Shown here: piece after piece, positions 25,962-35,101 of the stretch
How positions within the stretch are numbered: position 1 is the stretch's first letter
How the letters are laid out: each line of letters starts with the position of its first letter
From: DYJE01 sp041660385
GTDB taxonomy: Bacteria; Desulfobacterota; Desulfobacteria; Desulfobacterales; Desulfolunaceae
Reading direction: 5' to 3'
Assembly (NCBI GenBank): GCA_041660385.1
Contig: JBAZWJ010000033.1
Location: forward strand, 1-64,000
Length of the DNA stretch: 64,000 nt
The notes under the pieces: generated by a model
What the model saw: the letters and a program-made list of their open reading frames with translations, nothing else
Told to the model about the DNA's origin: nothing
Database searches by the model: none
Position numbers and translations under genes: made by a program

Positions 25962-27878
25962 TTAGACAACGGTCATAAGCATCCGGTAACAGCGTAAACA
26001 TCGGGCCGCTTCTATTCGCGCCTGAACAGCAGAAAAACCTTTTTCAACTTCTTCGAAATCCTGAACCCGTGTTTCAGGATCGATGATCTCAGGTTCCATT
26101 CGTGAGGAAATTCCCGGAAAGATAAAAGGTTCATCTTCTTTAAACAACTTACCGGACACCACCAGAGTTTCCAAGGCATCTTTTGCCTGCGGCGTGCATT
26201 GTCCTGATTGAAGATACTGGGCGATAAAACGGGCGGCGTTTTTACCGGCGGCAAGGGCGGCAATCAGTGTGGCTGGTCCTGTGACACAGTCCCCACCACC
26301 GAAAACAGGTTTTTTATCGGTCTGGAACGAGGTCTGGTTGACCACCAGCGTTTTCCATGAGGTCAACACGTCTTTTTCAGGAATAACGCTGTCCACCACG
26401 CATTTCTGACCCACAGCCGGGATAACGGCATCGCAGTCCATGACATATTCCGAACCCTGGACCACAACAGGGCTTCTTCGACCACTTGAATCCGGTTCCC
26501 CCAGTTCCATTCGCTGGCACATAAGACCCTTGACCCGGCCATCTTTGGCCATGATTTCAAGAGGGGCAACCAGAAAGTGAAATGCAACGCCCTCTTCTTT
26601 GGCTTCCTTGATTTCATGACGATCAGCGGGCATTTCAGCTTCAGTTCGGCGATACAGAAGATTCACATCCTTAAAGCCAAGACGAAGGGCTGTACGGACG
26701 CAGTCCATAGCCACGTTGCCTCCACCGATCACCACGATCCTTTGGCCATCCAGGGGTTTTTGGCCCCGTGCGGCCTGTGCCAGGAAGTGGATACCCGGCA
26801 TAAATCCCGTGTAACCTTCATCTTCTCCTTTGCAGCGCATCGGGGACGATTCGGGCGCTCCCACGGCAAGAAACACAGCGTGATACCCTTCGGCAGCAAT
26901 CTCATCAAGGGTGATATCCCTGCCCACATGGACACCATAGCGGATCTCCGCGCCCATTTTTTCGATCATCCCCACTTCATGGGTAATGACATCCCTGGGC
27001 AGACGGTAAGAAGGTATACCGTAAGCAGCCATACCTCCCGGTCCTTCCTGGGATTCGAAAACAGTGCTTTGATAACCGAGTCGTCCAAGATAATATGCGC
27101 AAGAAAGACCGGCAGGGCCTCCACCCACAATTGCGATTTTTTCTGGTTGCCGAGGAGTAACCGGCTCTTCCGCCCTCATGCCTTCAAACTGCTCCCGATC
27201 GGATAAAAACCGTTTGATGGCCCTTATAGCAATGGGTGAATCCAGATCTTTTCGTCTGCAGTTATCTTCACAGGGGCGCACACAGACCCGGCCAATGGTG
27301 CCGGGCATGGGGCAGCCTTGTCTGACAACGCCCATGGCCTCAGGCCAGCGGTCCATGCGGACATTTTCAAGATAAGCCGGGATATCCACATGGGATGGAC
27401 AGGCGTTGATGCATGGTGCTGTGACCATGCTGTTATATTGACCTTGTTTTACGGAACGCCTTTTGTGAACCACATCACCGAAATCGTCTTTGAAATGATC
27501 AAGCAGGTCAATGACGGGTTTGGCCAGATTTTTGCCGATATCACAACGAGACGTTATACTGATATCGGTCACCAGAGACCGTATGGTTTCCATATCCTCT
27601 TCAAGGCCTTGGCCCTGGCACACCGCGTCAATGACCCGTGTTAACTGCTGGGTTCCCTCTCTACATGGCGTGCATTGGCCGCAACTTTCTGCTGCTGCGG
27701 ATTTGAGATAGGCGTGAAGCATGGCCACCACATCCACAGTCCGATCCCAAATCATGACCCCGTTCCAGCCCATCAGTGCTTTGGGCGCCTGATCCGGAAA
27801 TTGTTTGCCAATGACTTGATTCACCACATCCGCAAATCTTTCGCCGTTAGTCCACGTGTTGATCTCAGGTATATTCAT
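25962..27878 (-). CDS. NuoF-C-terminal / GltD-like fusion flavoprotein oxidoreductase
   Basis: Residues ~1-150 resemble the C-terminal end of NuoF, with the Fe-S motif ESCGQCTPCREGTQQ and a fourth Cys in SRCDIGKN. Residues ~180-250 are the double-cubane N-terminal domain of GltD-type proteins (CINACPSHVDIP, GCPMPGTIGRVCVRPCEDNC). Then come an FAD site (AIVGGGPAGLSCAYYL) and an NAD(P) site (VVIGGGNVAMDCVRTAL). The C-terminus ends ARCLRCYRM. The NADH/FMN half of NuoF is absent. Such fusions occur in sulfate reducers and probably pass electrons between NAD(P)H and a separate dehydrogenase; no partner is adjacent, so the substrate is unknown. Confidence 0.88.
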   Translation of the reverse strand: MNIPEINTWTNGERFADVVNQVIGKQFPDQAPKALMGWNGVMIWDRTVDVVAMLHAYLKSAAAESCGQCTPCREGTQQLTRVIDAVCQGQGLEEDMETIRSLVTDISITSRCDIGKNLAKPVIDLLDHFKDDFGDVVHKRRSVKQGQYNSMVTAPCINACPSHVDIPAYLENVRMDRWPEAMGVVRQGCPMPGTIGRVCVRPCEDNCRRKDLDSPIAIRAIKRFLSDREQFEGMRAEEPVTPRQPEKIAIVGGGPAGLSCAYYLGRLGYQSTVFESQEGPGGMAAYGIPSYRLPRDVITHEVGMIEKMGAEIRYGVHVGRDITLDEIAAEGYHAVFLAVGAPESSPMRCKGEDEGYTGFMPGIHFLAQAARGQKPLDGQRIVVIGGGNVAMDCVRTALRLGFKDVNLLYRRTEAEMPADRHEIKEAKEEGVAFHFLVAPLEIMAKDGRVKGLMCQRMELGEPDSSGRRSPVVVQGSEYVMDCDAVIPAVGQKCVVDSVIPEKDVLTSWKTLVVNQTSFQTDKKPVFGGGDCVTGPATLIAALAAGKNAARFIAQYLQSGQCTPQAKDALETLVVSGKLFKEDEPFIFPGISSRMEPEIIDPETRVQDFEEVEKGFSAVQARIEAARCLRCYRMLMTVV

Positions 27879-28050
27879 ATCTTAAAATTCCATTTTCAAT
27901 TGAGAAGAATGAGTCTATTTTTTTAACCTGATTTTATAACATAAATGGACTTATCGAAAACAAAATTCGTTGGACGCCTGATGTTTTTTAAAAAAAAGGA
28001 ATCGTCTTTATAAAAAATGAAATAAACAAGCTGCTTTGAATAAAAGGCGG

Positions 28051-28719
28051 CTAATAAGAATTTTCATGAGCCGCTTTTTTGTATTCGGGCTTTTCTGCGG
28101 TTTTTGCAAGGCTTGCTACGACACCTCGGGCGATGCGGCCGGTGAAGTTGTTGGATACGATGGAGCCCACACGACCTCCTGGATTAAAGACGCTGTAGTA
28201 GGTTATCCGGGTCTGATATTTTGAGATGTATTCACCTTCGAATTTCCCATAGAGGCTTATCATTCGGAATGAACCTTTGGGTGTGGGGATGTCTTCCCGT
28301 TCAACGGAGTTGAGCTCCATAAAGAAAATGCCGTTGTTTAAATCGGAGGTGGTTTTGGTGTTGACTACGAAATCTCTGTTTTTAAAAGGCCAGGAAATAT
28401 CCAGGGCCATATGGAGGGTGTAATCTTTAATTCTGTTATCCACAGGTTTTTCTGACAGGATATTGGAGAGTAAACAACCGGGCATCCATTCTTTGAAGCG
28501 TTTGGCATCAAGCAGAACGTCCATGATCGCTTCGATGGGTGAGTCGATGACAGCCACCGATTTAAACATTTTGTGTTTCACACCACGATTGATTTCTTTA
28601 AAAAGCTGCACACCACTTCTGTCACTGACCAGTTTCCAGGATTTATCATCAGCCCTGGTCGAACTGGATAAAATGAAAAGACATGCACATACCCATGCCA
28701 CGAATGTGAAAATTCTCAT
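28051..28719 (-). CDS. Exported START-domain protein
   Basis: A signal peptide (MRIFTFVAWVCACLFILSSST, cleavage near TRAD) leads into a START/SRPBCC lipid-binding fold. Matching features are SGVQLFKEINRG near the start, VIDSPIEAIMDVLLDAKRFKEWMPG, the central SWPFKNRDFVV, and GKFEGEYISKYQTRITYYSVFNPGGRV, the typical strand before the long C-terminal helix. The protein is predicted periplasmic and may carry a lipid or hydrophobic ligand. It has no operon partner. Confidence 0.82.
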   Translation of the reverse strand: MRIFTFVAWVCACLFILSSSTRADDKSWKLVSDRSGVQLFKEINRGVKHKMFKSVAVIDSPIEAIMDVLLDAKRFKEWMPGCLLSNILSEKPVDNRIKDYTLHMALDISWPFKNRDFVVNTKTTSDLNNGIFFMELNSVEREDIPTPKGSFRMISLYGKFEGEYISKYQTRITYYSVFNPGGRVGSIVSNNFTGRIARGVVASLAKTAEKPEYKKAAHENSY

Positions 28720-29018
28720 TGATTTTTAGCTCCATTCGTCGAACAGTGAATCAAAAAAGGCGCAGTTTTTTTTGTATCTGGTAGTAAAGAGATAACGTCA
28801 GCATTGTTTATTGTCAAGATCAAATCTGTTTATGGATATTCTCTGGTCATATATGCGTAAGAACTGAGTGTCGACAGCCAAAGCCTGGGAGGTTCTCGGA
28901 GCAGGGCAACATAGGATCATTGAAGAGCATGATGCCCGAAAGGAACGATTTGATGAGCAGGCGGTCTGGGATCTGGCAAAAAGATTCCATAGCCTTGTCA
29001 TAACCAAAGGAATAAAAA

Positions 29019-29490
29019 TGCACGAAAAGTCATTCAATTCTCTGGATTATCATAAGGCCACATGTCATGACCGTTTTCGTATGGCAGGCTACAGTAGATT
29101 CTGAAACAGAAGTGTCTCCTGTATTATGGGGCATGCCGTTGCCCATTCCGGATGCGGATTACGGTCGAGGCGGGGATGGGTCCATTCCAAAGGATTTGAT
29201 CTGATGGAAAAGACAAGCCGGGTTCATGGGGCTTTTAAACTGGGTTTGCTTGTCCGTGATGTCGACGGGTTTGGCGATGGTCATTATGTTGCAGATATCA
29301 ATAAGAACAGCATCGGCTGTATTGATGCGGGGGATAAAACGGGTGTGATGGGGTCAGCCTGCCTTGATCAAAGATGTCTCGCAAATGCTTCGGTTCATTT
29401 TGTGGTGACAGGTGATTTGGAACGTGTTGAGCGAGAACTCGGCACCGGGACACGTCAAAGGAAACCGCTGATATTAAAAGAGAAGAAAAT
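29019..29490 (+). pseudogene. Degraded SagB-type nitroreductase
   Basis: SagB-like sequence is scattered over broken frames. MHEKSFNSLDYHKATCHDRFRM resembles the N-terminus of SagB/ThcOx-type oxidoreductases and soon hits a stop at 29102. In a shifted frame, SPVLWGMPLPIPDADYGRG follows. Later LVRDVDGFGDGHYVADINKNSI and LDQRCLANASVHFVVTGDL match the FMN-binding C-terminal half. The middle of the family (RRS-R-F and APSAGA segments) is missing. Upstream (28868-29018) the frame is open but unrecognised. The identity is inferred from pattern matching. Confidence 0.6.
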
Positions 29491-29686
29491 AATAAAATCT
29501 TTGACGGCTCCCGATGGAGTCAGTATAATATTAAACTATCATTTCATGATGTCTTCAATGCTCATTGCGGCATGTTCTTTGCTTTTTGTTACTGGCGTAA
29601 TTAAGTAAACCCATAAGATAATTATACTGACAGATTATTAAAAAACTGTTGGCCCTTTAATGTTACATCATCATCAGGAGGTGCGA

Positions 29687-30142
29687 ATGGAACGTGATGC
29701 CTACGAAAAAATCATTGGTTTTGCCATAGAGTGCGAAGTGGAAGCTGAGTCTTTCTATGAAAGTATTGCTGAAAGACTCAATAACAAAGATCTTAAAGAC
29801 CTTTTTATCCAATTCGCAAGAGAGGAACGGACACATCAGGCCATTTTGAAAGACATTTATTCAAAGCCGATAAATGAAAAGAAATTCGATGGGTCAAAAG
29901 ATTATAAAGTGGCTGAAACAATGGAGTTTCCGACGCTGTCTGATGATATGAAACCAGCTGACGCTTTTGCCATCGCCATGAAAAGCGAAGAGATGGCTGT
30001 GATGAGATACAAGATTCTCTCTGAAGGCTGCGGTGATCCAGAGCAGAGTAAGGTTTTCGATAATCTTGCTGCCATGGAAAAAGAACATAAATTCAAGATG
30101 GAACAGGCCTTCGTGAACACAGCTTATCCCGAGGTCTGGTGA
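29687..30142 (+). CDS. Rubrerythrin-like ferritin-fold protein
   Basis: The four-helix di-iron fold shows its ExxH ligands: AIECEVEAESFYESI, REERTHQAIL, MKSEEMAVMRY and AMEKEHKFKM. Rubrerythrins reduce hydrogen peroxide. This 151-residue protein lacks the C-terminal rubredoxin domain of classical rubrerythrin, which is supplied by the next gene as a separate protein. I place the start at ATG 29687, behind AGGAGGT, rather than the earlier frame start with its odd histidine run. Confidence 0.9.
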   Translation: MERDAYEKIIGFAIECEVEAESFYESIAERLNNKDLKDLFIQFAREERTHQAILKDIYSKPINEKKFDGSKDYKVAETMEFPTLSDDMKPADAFAIAMKSEEMAVMRYKILSEGCGDPEQSKVFDNLAAMEKEHKFKMEQAFVNTAYPEVW

Positions 30143-30173
30143 TTGTTAACCTTAATTAACATGGAGAAATAGT

Positions 30174-30356
30174 ATGAATACATGGAAATGCGAACAATGT
30201 GGATATAAATTTAAGAACGAAGCCCCTCCAGAAAAATGCCCGGCCTGTCATGTGGCATGCTCGTTCCTGGATGTGACAGTTTACACGCCAGACCAGCAAG
30301 GAGATGCGGATGACCGGATCAAGCCCAAGCCTGATTCTGCACCGATTCATAAATAG
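30174..30356 (+). CDS. Small rubredoxin-like protein
   Basis: This 60-residue protein has the rubredoxin knuckles CEQCGYKF and CPACHVAC, set about 18 residues apart, so it should bind one iron. It follows the rubrerythrin-like gene by 31 bp and is its likely electron donor. The last ~20 residues are hydrophilic and not part of the fold. The start follows GGAG. Confidence 0.85.
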   Translation: MNTWKCEQCGYKFKNEAPPEKCPACHVACSFLDVTVYTPDQQGDADDRIKPKPDSAPIHK

Positions 30357-30671
30357 ATTTTTTTGACGTTGAAAGCTCTAACTCCAGATGCATTCAAGAT
30401 GATGCTGGTGAATAACGTATTCGAAGTGTCATCTTGATTGCAACTCGTCGCTCGCCATAAATGCTACATGATAATCGCTTGATATTTTATCTGACGACCG
30501 TTATAATAATACAGTTTTTCAAGCGCAAAAATTCAATTCAACGCATAGATCATCCATATTATATCGCCAGTACAGCCGTGAAGATTCGTAAAAATCAGTG
30601 ATTCACTGTTTTATTATTCGAATACAAACCAAGGATTCTTTTCTAATTACTCTTGCTTACAGGATGGATGC
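30357..30671. other. Gene-free stretch between the rubredoxin-like gene and the chemoreceptor pair
   Basis: No credible coding frame. CAAGATGA (near 30391) and TCATCTTG (near 30430) can pair to form a weak stem. I see no terminator and no certain promoter. Confidence 0.4.
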
Positions 30672-31181
30672 ATGAAAAAAGTCTTGTCCCAATTGATGCT
30701 TGTTTTAAACGCAATCTGGCTTGTTCAGCCTGCTGGGCCTATTGTTTCCGTGTTTTACTGTATGTCCACCAGCCCCGAACAGCAAATGACGCTCATGATC
30801 TGTGCGATGGTCATCTGGATTGTGTTGCTCGTGATTCAGCTCCTTTTCATCAAGTGGGTTTATGCACCTGTGGGCCAGGTTCTTGAAAAACTTGAAAACA
30901 ATCAGAGTTGCCCAGATGGGGAGATTGTGGACGCTGCCAGACGAAACAGCGCGCTTGCCATGCAGGCAACGATTTTTTATATGCTCATGATCGCGGCTGC
31001 GGGGTTGAGTAATTTCGCCGTTTATCTGTATTACGATATCGGTATGCTCTCAGCCATGTCCATTTGGGGAGGGCTCATCGCCGGGGGCATCGCCTGTCCG
31101 TTTATGGTGCTTGGAGCTGTCAGTCTGTTCACAGGGCCCAACACCGAATTCATCTCCGGGCATCTGAAAACGGAATCTTGA
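30672..31181 (+). CDS. Four-helix integral membrane protein next to a chemoreceptor
   Basis: Four hydrophobic segments can be read: ~5-30, ~40-66 (MICAMVIWIVLLVIQLLFIKWVY), ~98-125 and ~130-155. Between helices 2 and 3 is a short charged loop (VLEKLENNQSCPDGEIVDAARRNS). I do not recognise a family. Its stop codon overlaps the start region of the chemoreceptor (TGATGTG at 31179), so the two are probably co-translated; it may be a sensory or modulatory partner of that receptor. The start follows ACAGGATG. Confidence 0.75.
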   Translation: MKKVLSQLMLVLNAIWLVQPAGPIVSVFYCMSTSPEQQMTLMICAMVIWIVLLVIQLLFIKWVYAPVGQVLEKLENNQSCPDGEIVDAARRNSALAMQATIFYMLMIAAAGLSNFAVYLYYDIGMLSAMSIWGGLIAGGIACPFMVLGAVSLFTGPNTEFISGHLKTES

Positions 31182-31182
31182 T

Positions 31183-32775
31183 GTGGAAGGAACGCGGATC
31201 AGGATTTTCCCTAAACTTCTCACCTGTTTTGTGGCGCTTTCAGTGGGGCTTGCCACATGGCTTGGTTTTGCGGCGTTTTATACGGGAATCAACCAGACCA
31301 TCGAAGAAATAAAACTTGGGGAAATGCGTCTTGTCAAAGCGGCCATACGCCATGCAAACAATATCGGGAGTATATCAGATGAGGCTCGGTTATCAAAAGA
31401 AGTGGAACTTGCTTTGGCAGGAGCGTCTTATTTTATTGCGGATAAAACAGGGAAGATTGTTTACAGTTCCAAAAATGAAACCCTTGAAATCAAACGCTGG
31501 GAGGGGTTTAACCAAACCATCCGGAGAGATATGGATTCAGGAAAAGCCGACTCGATCTATGATAATGTGAACAGTCGGGTCATTACCTGGGCACCTCTTG
31601 ACGAAAAACGAGTGGTAGGAACATTCGCACATCTCTCCGACAGGTTATCTCGGTATATGGCGTTTTTTGTCTGGAGCGGTTTTTTCATTGTGGTGGGTTT
31701 TACTGTGGGTGTGACACTGGGTTTCACCAATGTTCTTGCCACAGCAAAATCCATACACAGGGCCGCACGGGTGTTCAAAGATCTTTCGGTGGGTGAGGGT
31801 GACCTCAAAACCCGGCTTGTCATCACAAGTTACGATGAAGTGGGGGATCTTGCACGTGGATTCAACGTGTTTACTGACAAGTTGTATGCCATTGTGAAAA
31901 ACGCCGTCGATACGTCTAAGGATGTCAAGTTGTCGTCCTGTCAGTTTTCCGATCTTTCAAAAGAAATGAGCCAGGGGGTTCAAGAACTTCTGAAGAGTAC
32001 TAACCACGCCACAGGACAGGCTTCCGTTATGAGCGACGATCTGAGTTTTGTGGCATCAGGGTGTGACCTTGCGGCCAGCACCATCAATCAGGTGGCAGCG
32101 GCGGCGGAAGAAATGGCCTCCAGTGTCAAGGAGGTTGCTGTGAAATCAGAAGAGGCCCGTCAGGTGACCCAGAGCGCTGTGAGTACGGCAAGAAGCGCTT
32201 CGGAAAAAATGTCGAAACTTGGGGCATCGGCCAAGGATATCGACAAGGTGACCGAGGTGATCACAGAAATATCTGAACAGACCAATCTTCTGGCCTTGAA
32301 CGCTACCATTGAGGCAGCTCGTGCCGGAGAAGCGGGAAAGGGGTTCGCCGTGGTTGCCAATGAAATCAAAGAATTAGCTCGTCAGACAGCGGAAGCCACC
32401 CAGGAAATCAAACACCGGATCGCCGGTATCCAGAGTTCAACCGACGAAACGGTTCACGACATGGGAGAGATTCTGAGGGTTATCGATTCGGTTAACAACA
32501 TCGTTTTTTCCATTGCAGGTGCGGTTGAGGAACAATCGGTCACCACTAGCGAGATCGCCGAAAATATCAGTCAGGTTTCAGCCGGGATCAGTGATGTGAA
32601 CAAAAGTGTGGCAAGAAGTTCGAGTGCGTCCCAGGCCATTTCGGAATTGATGGGCTCTGTGAGCGTCAAGGCTGATGATATGACTCGCAACAGCAATCAG
32701 GTTGAAATTGGCGCAAAAGATCTGCTTGTATTTTCAGACAGGCTCAACGATCAGTTGTCAAAATTTAAGCTGTGA
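31183..32775 (+). CDS. Methyl-accepting chemotaxis protein
   Basis: Two membrane helices (~7-28 and ~150-176) bracket a small periplasmic domain of about 120 residues, too short for a Cache domain. A HAMP linker (ARVFKDLSVGEGDLKTRL...DEVGDLARGFNVF) and a cytoplasmic signalling rod follow; the hairpin tip TNLLALNATIEAARAGEAGKGF that binds CheA/CheW is intact. There is no C-terminal CheR-docking pentapeptide (it ends QLSKFKL). The start is GTG 31183, just after the membrane protein's stop. It gives the flagellar system of this organism one receptor. Confidence 0.93.
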   Translation: MEGTRIRIFPKLLTCFVALSVGLATWLGFAAFYTGINQTIEEIKLGEMRLVKAAIRHANNIGSISDEARLSKEVELALAGASYFIADKTGKIVYSSKNETLEIKRWEGFNQTIRRDMDSGKADSIYDNVNSRVITWAPLDEKRVVGTFAHLSDRLSRYMAFFVWSGFFIVVGFTVGVTLGFTNVLATAKSIHRAARVFKDLSVGEGDLKTRLVITSYDEVGDLARGFNVFTDKLYAIVKNAVDTSKDVKLSSCQFSDLSKEMSQGVQELLKSTNHATGQASVMSDDLSFVASGCDLAASTINQVAAAAEEMASSVKEVAVKSEEARQVTQSAVSTARSASEKMSKLGASAKDIDKVTEVITEISEQTNLLALNATIEAARAGEAGKGFAVVANEIKELARQTAEATQEIKHRIAGIQSSTDETVHDMGEILRVIDSVNNIVFSIAGAVEEQSVTTSEIAENISQVSAGISDVNKSVARSSSASQAISELMGSVSVKADDMTRNSNQVEIGAKDLLVFSDRLNDQLSKFKL

Positions 32776-32801
32776 TCGTTATGGGTGGGTTGGTCAGGAT
32801 G

Positions 32802-32835
32802 ATGGCCGGGGCTCTCAGAGTCCCGGCCATTTTTT
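32802..32835 (+). terminator. Rho-independent terminator after the chemoreceptor
   Basis: ATGGCCGGG (32802-32810) pairs with CCCGGCCAT (32822-32830) around an 11-nt loop, followed by a run of T. Confidence 0.87.
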
Positions 32836-32875
32836 ATAAGTACAGTATTCATGTCATAGTGCAGTCTAAGCAAAC

Positions 32876-32901
32876 GTAGGGGGCGGGTTCCAAGCCCGCC
32901 C
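32876..32901. repeat. GTAG-GGCGGGTT hairpin
   Basis: GTAGGGGGCGGG then TTCCAAG then CCCGCCC. It matches the units at 5158 and 59633 and lies just downstream of the chemoreceptor terminator, between two converging genes. Confidence 0.75.
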
Positions 32902-32931
32902 TGAAATCGCATCACAAAGCAATTAGCCTGA

Positions 32932-33990
32932 TCAGGCAGCAACCATTTCACGCTCCCCGTTTTTTTGAACGGGGGGACATGTCATGATAAAATTCAATGC
33001 CTCGGCCCAGTGGGGCTGGGAGTCCGTTCTCATAAACACACCTATATGTCCCGATTTTGGGATGACCCGCTTGAACAAATGGGATTCCGGCGTTGAGACG
33101 TAATCTCCAAGAGCGTAAACCTGTTCGAACGGGGTGATATCGTCTTTTTCCCCTGCGATCATGGCCACAGGACATGTGATTCTCTTAAGGTTCACGTTTC
33201 TGTGAAGAACACGCATGGTTCCCTGGATCAGCTTGTTTTTCTTGAACAGTTCGTACACCGCCTGGAGATACCATTTCCCGGAGATGTTCTGGGTGTATTC
33301 GTACCAGGTCCTGAATTTTTTTGCCCGTTCCAGTTTGTTGTCATCCCGGATACTTTCCCAGAGATTGACATAATCTTCAACGTAACGCTCATAAGGGCTG
33401 GTGAGTTTCCAGCCTGAAAGCATCACATCCCCTCTCAGAAACCCTCCGCCACTCTTAACCATCAATTCATAGCCTTTCATGGGGATACGGTCCACAAATT
33501 CATGAACTTTACTCTTGCCAACCCTGAAATCGATGGGTGCTGCTCCTATCAGGAGGGAAGCCACTTTTTCAGGGTAAATGGAGGCATAAATTGTTGCAAG
33601 CCATCCGCCCTGGCAAAGACCTATGAGATGGACTTTTCCTCCTGCATTTTCAACGCACACATCTAAGTAAAGAACAAGGTCATCTATGGTTTCATTCAAC
33701 CGAACGGAATTTTTCCATTCTATCGCGTACACAGCGTTATCCGTTGTTTCGGCACTGGTCTGGACAAGGCTCTGGGCCGGTGAACCGAAATCCGCAATAC
33801 AGGAGTGGTGGCCAGCCTGGGGCGGGATGATCAGCACCGGTGGCCGCTCGTTCCGTTTCTCCATATTGAATCCGATCAATTTGTAAGCCGTGTCTTCCTG
33901 TATAACCTCATGCTCTGTTATCCAGTCCGGTTTATCTGTGATCATCAACTCTGAGCAGTACTTGAGTACTTCTTTAAAATCAAAAACCAT
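32932..33990 (-). CDS. PHA synthase-like alpha/beta hydrolase
   Basis: The nucleophile elbow is GLCQGG (Cys126), the GxCxGG form of PHA synthases rather than a serine esterase. The other triad members are likely Asp283/284 (GEKDDITPF) and His315 (PKSGHIGVF). At 352 residues it is about the size of a class III PhaC subunit, but it does not look like a close PhaC; it may be a synthase paralogue, a depolymerase-like enzyme or an acyltransferase. It is divergent from the two phasin-like genes and 1.5 kb from phaC. Confidence 0.75.
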   Translation of the reverse strand: MVFDFKEVLKYCSELMITDKPDWITEHEVIQEDTAYKLIGFNMEKRNERPPVLIIPPQAGHHSCIADFGSPAQSLVQTSAETTDNAVYAIEWKNSVRLNETIDDLVLYLDVCVENAGGKVHLIGLCQGGWLATIYASIYPEKVASLLIGAAPIDFRVGKSKVHEFVDRIPMKGYELMVKSGGGFLRGDVMLSGWKLTSPYERYVEDYVNLWESIRDDNKLERAKKFRTWYEYTQNISGKWYLQAVYELFKKNKLIQGTMRVLHRNVNLKRITCPVAMIAGEKDDITPFEQVYALGDYVSTPESHLFKRVIPKSGHIGVFMRTDSQPHWAEALNFIMTCPPVQKNGEREMVAA

Positions 33991-34356
33991 TCAAACCCCC
34001 TTTGATAAAACACATTTTTCATTTATTCCGCAACGGGTTTAACGTGGTCGTTAGCGGAAGTCTGTTTGATCATGCTTACCGTGTCCATGGGTGGCGAAAA
34101 TGGATGAAAAGGCCAGTTTCACCGGAAATAAACAGCGGTCAGCTTTGCAGGTCATTCATTTAAGGGATTGACACAAAATTAGGGCCTTTTTTTGCCTTTG
34201 TAAATACAAATTTTAAGAAATTAAAATATTGCAACGCAACATATATCGATAAAGATTAATTTTCAGAATAACAATAATATTAAAATAACATATATTTATG
34301 GATATTATATGGGTATAGAATGAAGATAAATAATATTGCAGTGCACAAATTGTTTC

Positions 34357-34384
34357 TTGACAGTTTGCCGTGGCGTATTAGGTT
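34357..34384 (+). promoter_or_regulatory. Candidate sigma-70 promoter for the phasin genes
   Basis: TTGACA at 34357-34362 is a perfect -35 box; TAGGTT at 34379-34384, 16 bp on, is a weak -10. It ends 40 bp upstream of the first phasin start. The rest of the 433-bp gap from 33991 is AT-rich and shows nothing else I can name. Confidence 0.4.
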
Positions 34385-34423
34385 GTGTTCAAGAGAAAAC
34401 ACAAATGAAAAAGGAGAACGACC

Positions 34424-34684
34424 ATGAAAGAAAACGAATTGATTAAAAAAACTTTTGAATATAGCAGACAGGGTTTTGAAAAGGCTTTTGAAGCAGCAGA
34501 AACTGTTCACGGAAAAACTGAAGAATTCACAGGGAAAGCCCTGGAGCAGGCAACACTCGTACCGGAACAAGGAAAGGAACTTGTACGAAAGTGGATTGAA
34601 GAAGGAAGACGTGTTCGCCGTGAAATCAGAGAAGCCGTGCTGAAAGGCCATGAAAAAATCGAGGGATTGCTCTTTATAGCTTAA
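34424..34684 (+). CDS. Small phasin-like protein 1
   Basis: This 86-residue, highly charged, helical protein (YSRQGFEKAFEAAETVHGKTEEFTGKALEQ, then VPEQGKELVRKWIEEGRRVRREIREAV) has the heptad-like pattern of phasins that coat PHA granules. The start follows AAAGGAGAACG. It shares the spaced pattern of P, W, R and RE with the next gene (34809), suggesting a duplicated pair. The assignment rests on composition, size and position beside phaC. Confidence 0.7.
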   Translation: MKENELIKKTFEYSRQGFEKAFEAAETVHGKTEEFTGKALEQATLVPEQGKELVRKWIEEGRRVRREIREAVLKGHEKIEGLLFIA

Positions 34685-34690
34685 ACAGAT

Positions 34691-34770
34691 ACCCGGGGTG
34701 GTTTTTTTAAGGGATTAAAAAAAACAATAGCAGGTCAAACAGCTAACCCCGGGTTATTTTAAAAAAACCC
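34691..34770. other. Interleaved complementary repeats between the two phasin genes
   Basis: ACCCGGGGT (34691-34699) is complementary to ACCCCGGGT (34746-34754), and GGTTTTTTTAA (34700-34710) is complementary to TTAAAAAAACC (34759-34769). The order A-B-A'-B' cannot form one simple hairpin; in RNA it could form a pseudoknot or two alternative states. It lies between the phasin stop and the next start, so it would be in the mRNA. Confidence 0.6.
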
Positions 34771-34808
34771 AGATCAATTATACTAAGTTATTAATAAGGA
34801 GAAAAAAT

Positions 34809-35072
34809 ATGGATACTAAAACCACACTCACAAAAATCGTTGGAATCAACAAGGAAAATTTCGAAAAATCATACAACTACATCGTGAAGATCCAGGATCA
34901 GGTTGACGAAAAGGTCACTGCGTTTGTCGAAGGTGCAGCGTTTATTCCAGCACCGGTGAAAGACTTTTACAAACAGTGGACTGACACGGCAAGAAACAGC
35001 AGGGAAGCCATTAAGAAATATGCCGATGAAGGATATCAAGGAATTGAAAACTACCTTGCAACAACGGCTTAA
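34809..35072 (+). CDS. Small phasin-like protein 2
   Basis: The 87-residue protein (YNYIVKIQDQVDEKVTAFVEGAAFIPAPVKDFYKQWTDTARNSREAIKKYADEGYQGIENYL) is helical and amphipathic, as phasins are, and parallels its neighbour in length and in the PxPVKxxxKQW layout. The start follows AAGGAGAAAAAAT. A terminator at 35275 and phaC at 35517 follow. It probably coats PHA granules with the first protein. Confidence 0.7.
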   Translation: MDTKTTLTKIVGINKENFEKSYNYIVKIQDQVDEKVTAFVEGAAFIPAPVKDFYKQWTDTARNSREAIKKYADEGYQGIENYLATTA

Positions 35073-35101
35073 TGTCAGACTACTTAATTTATGCGATGAT
35101 C

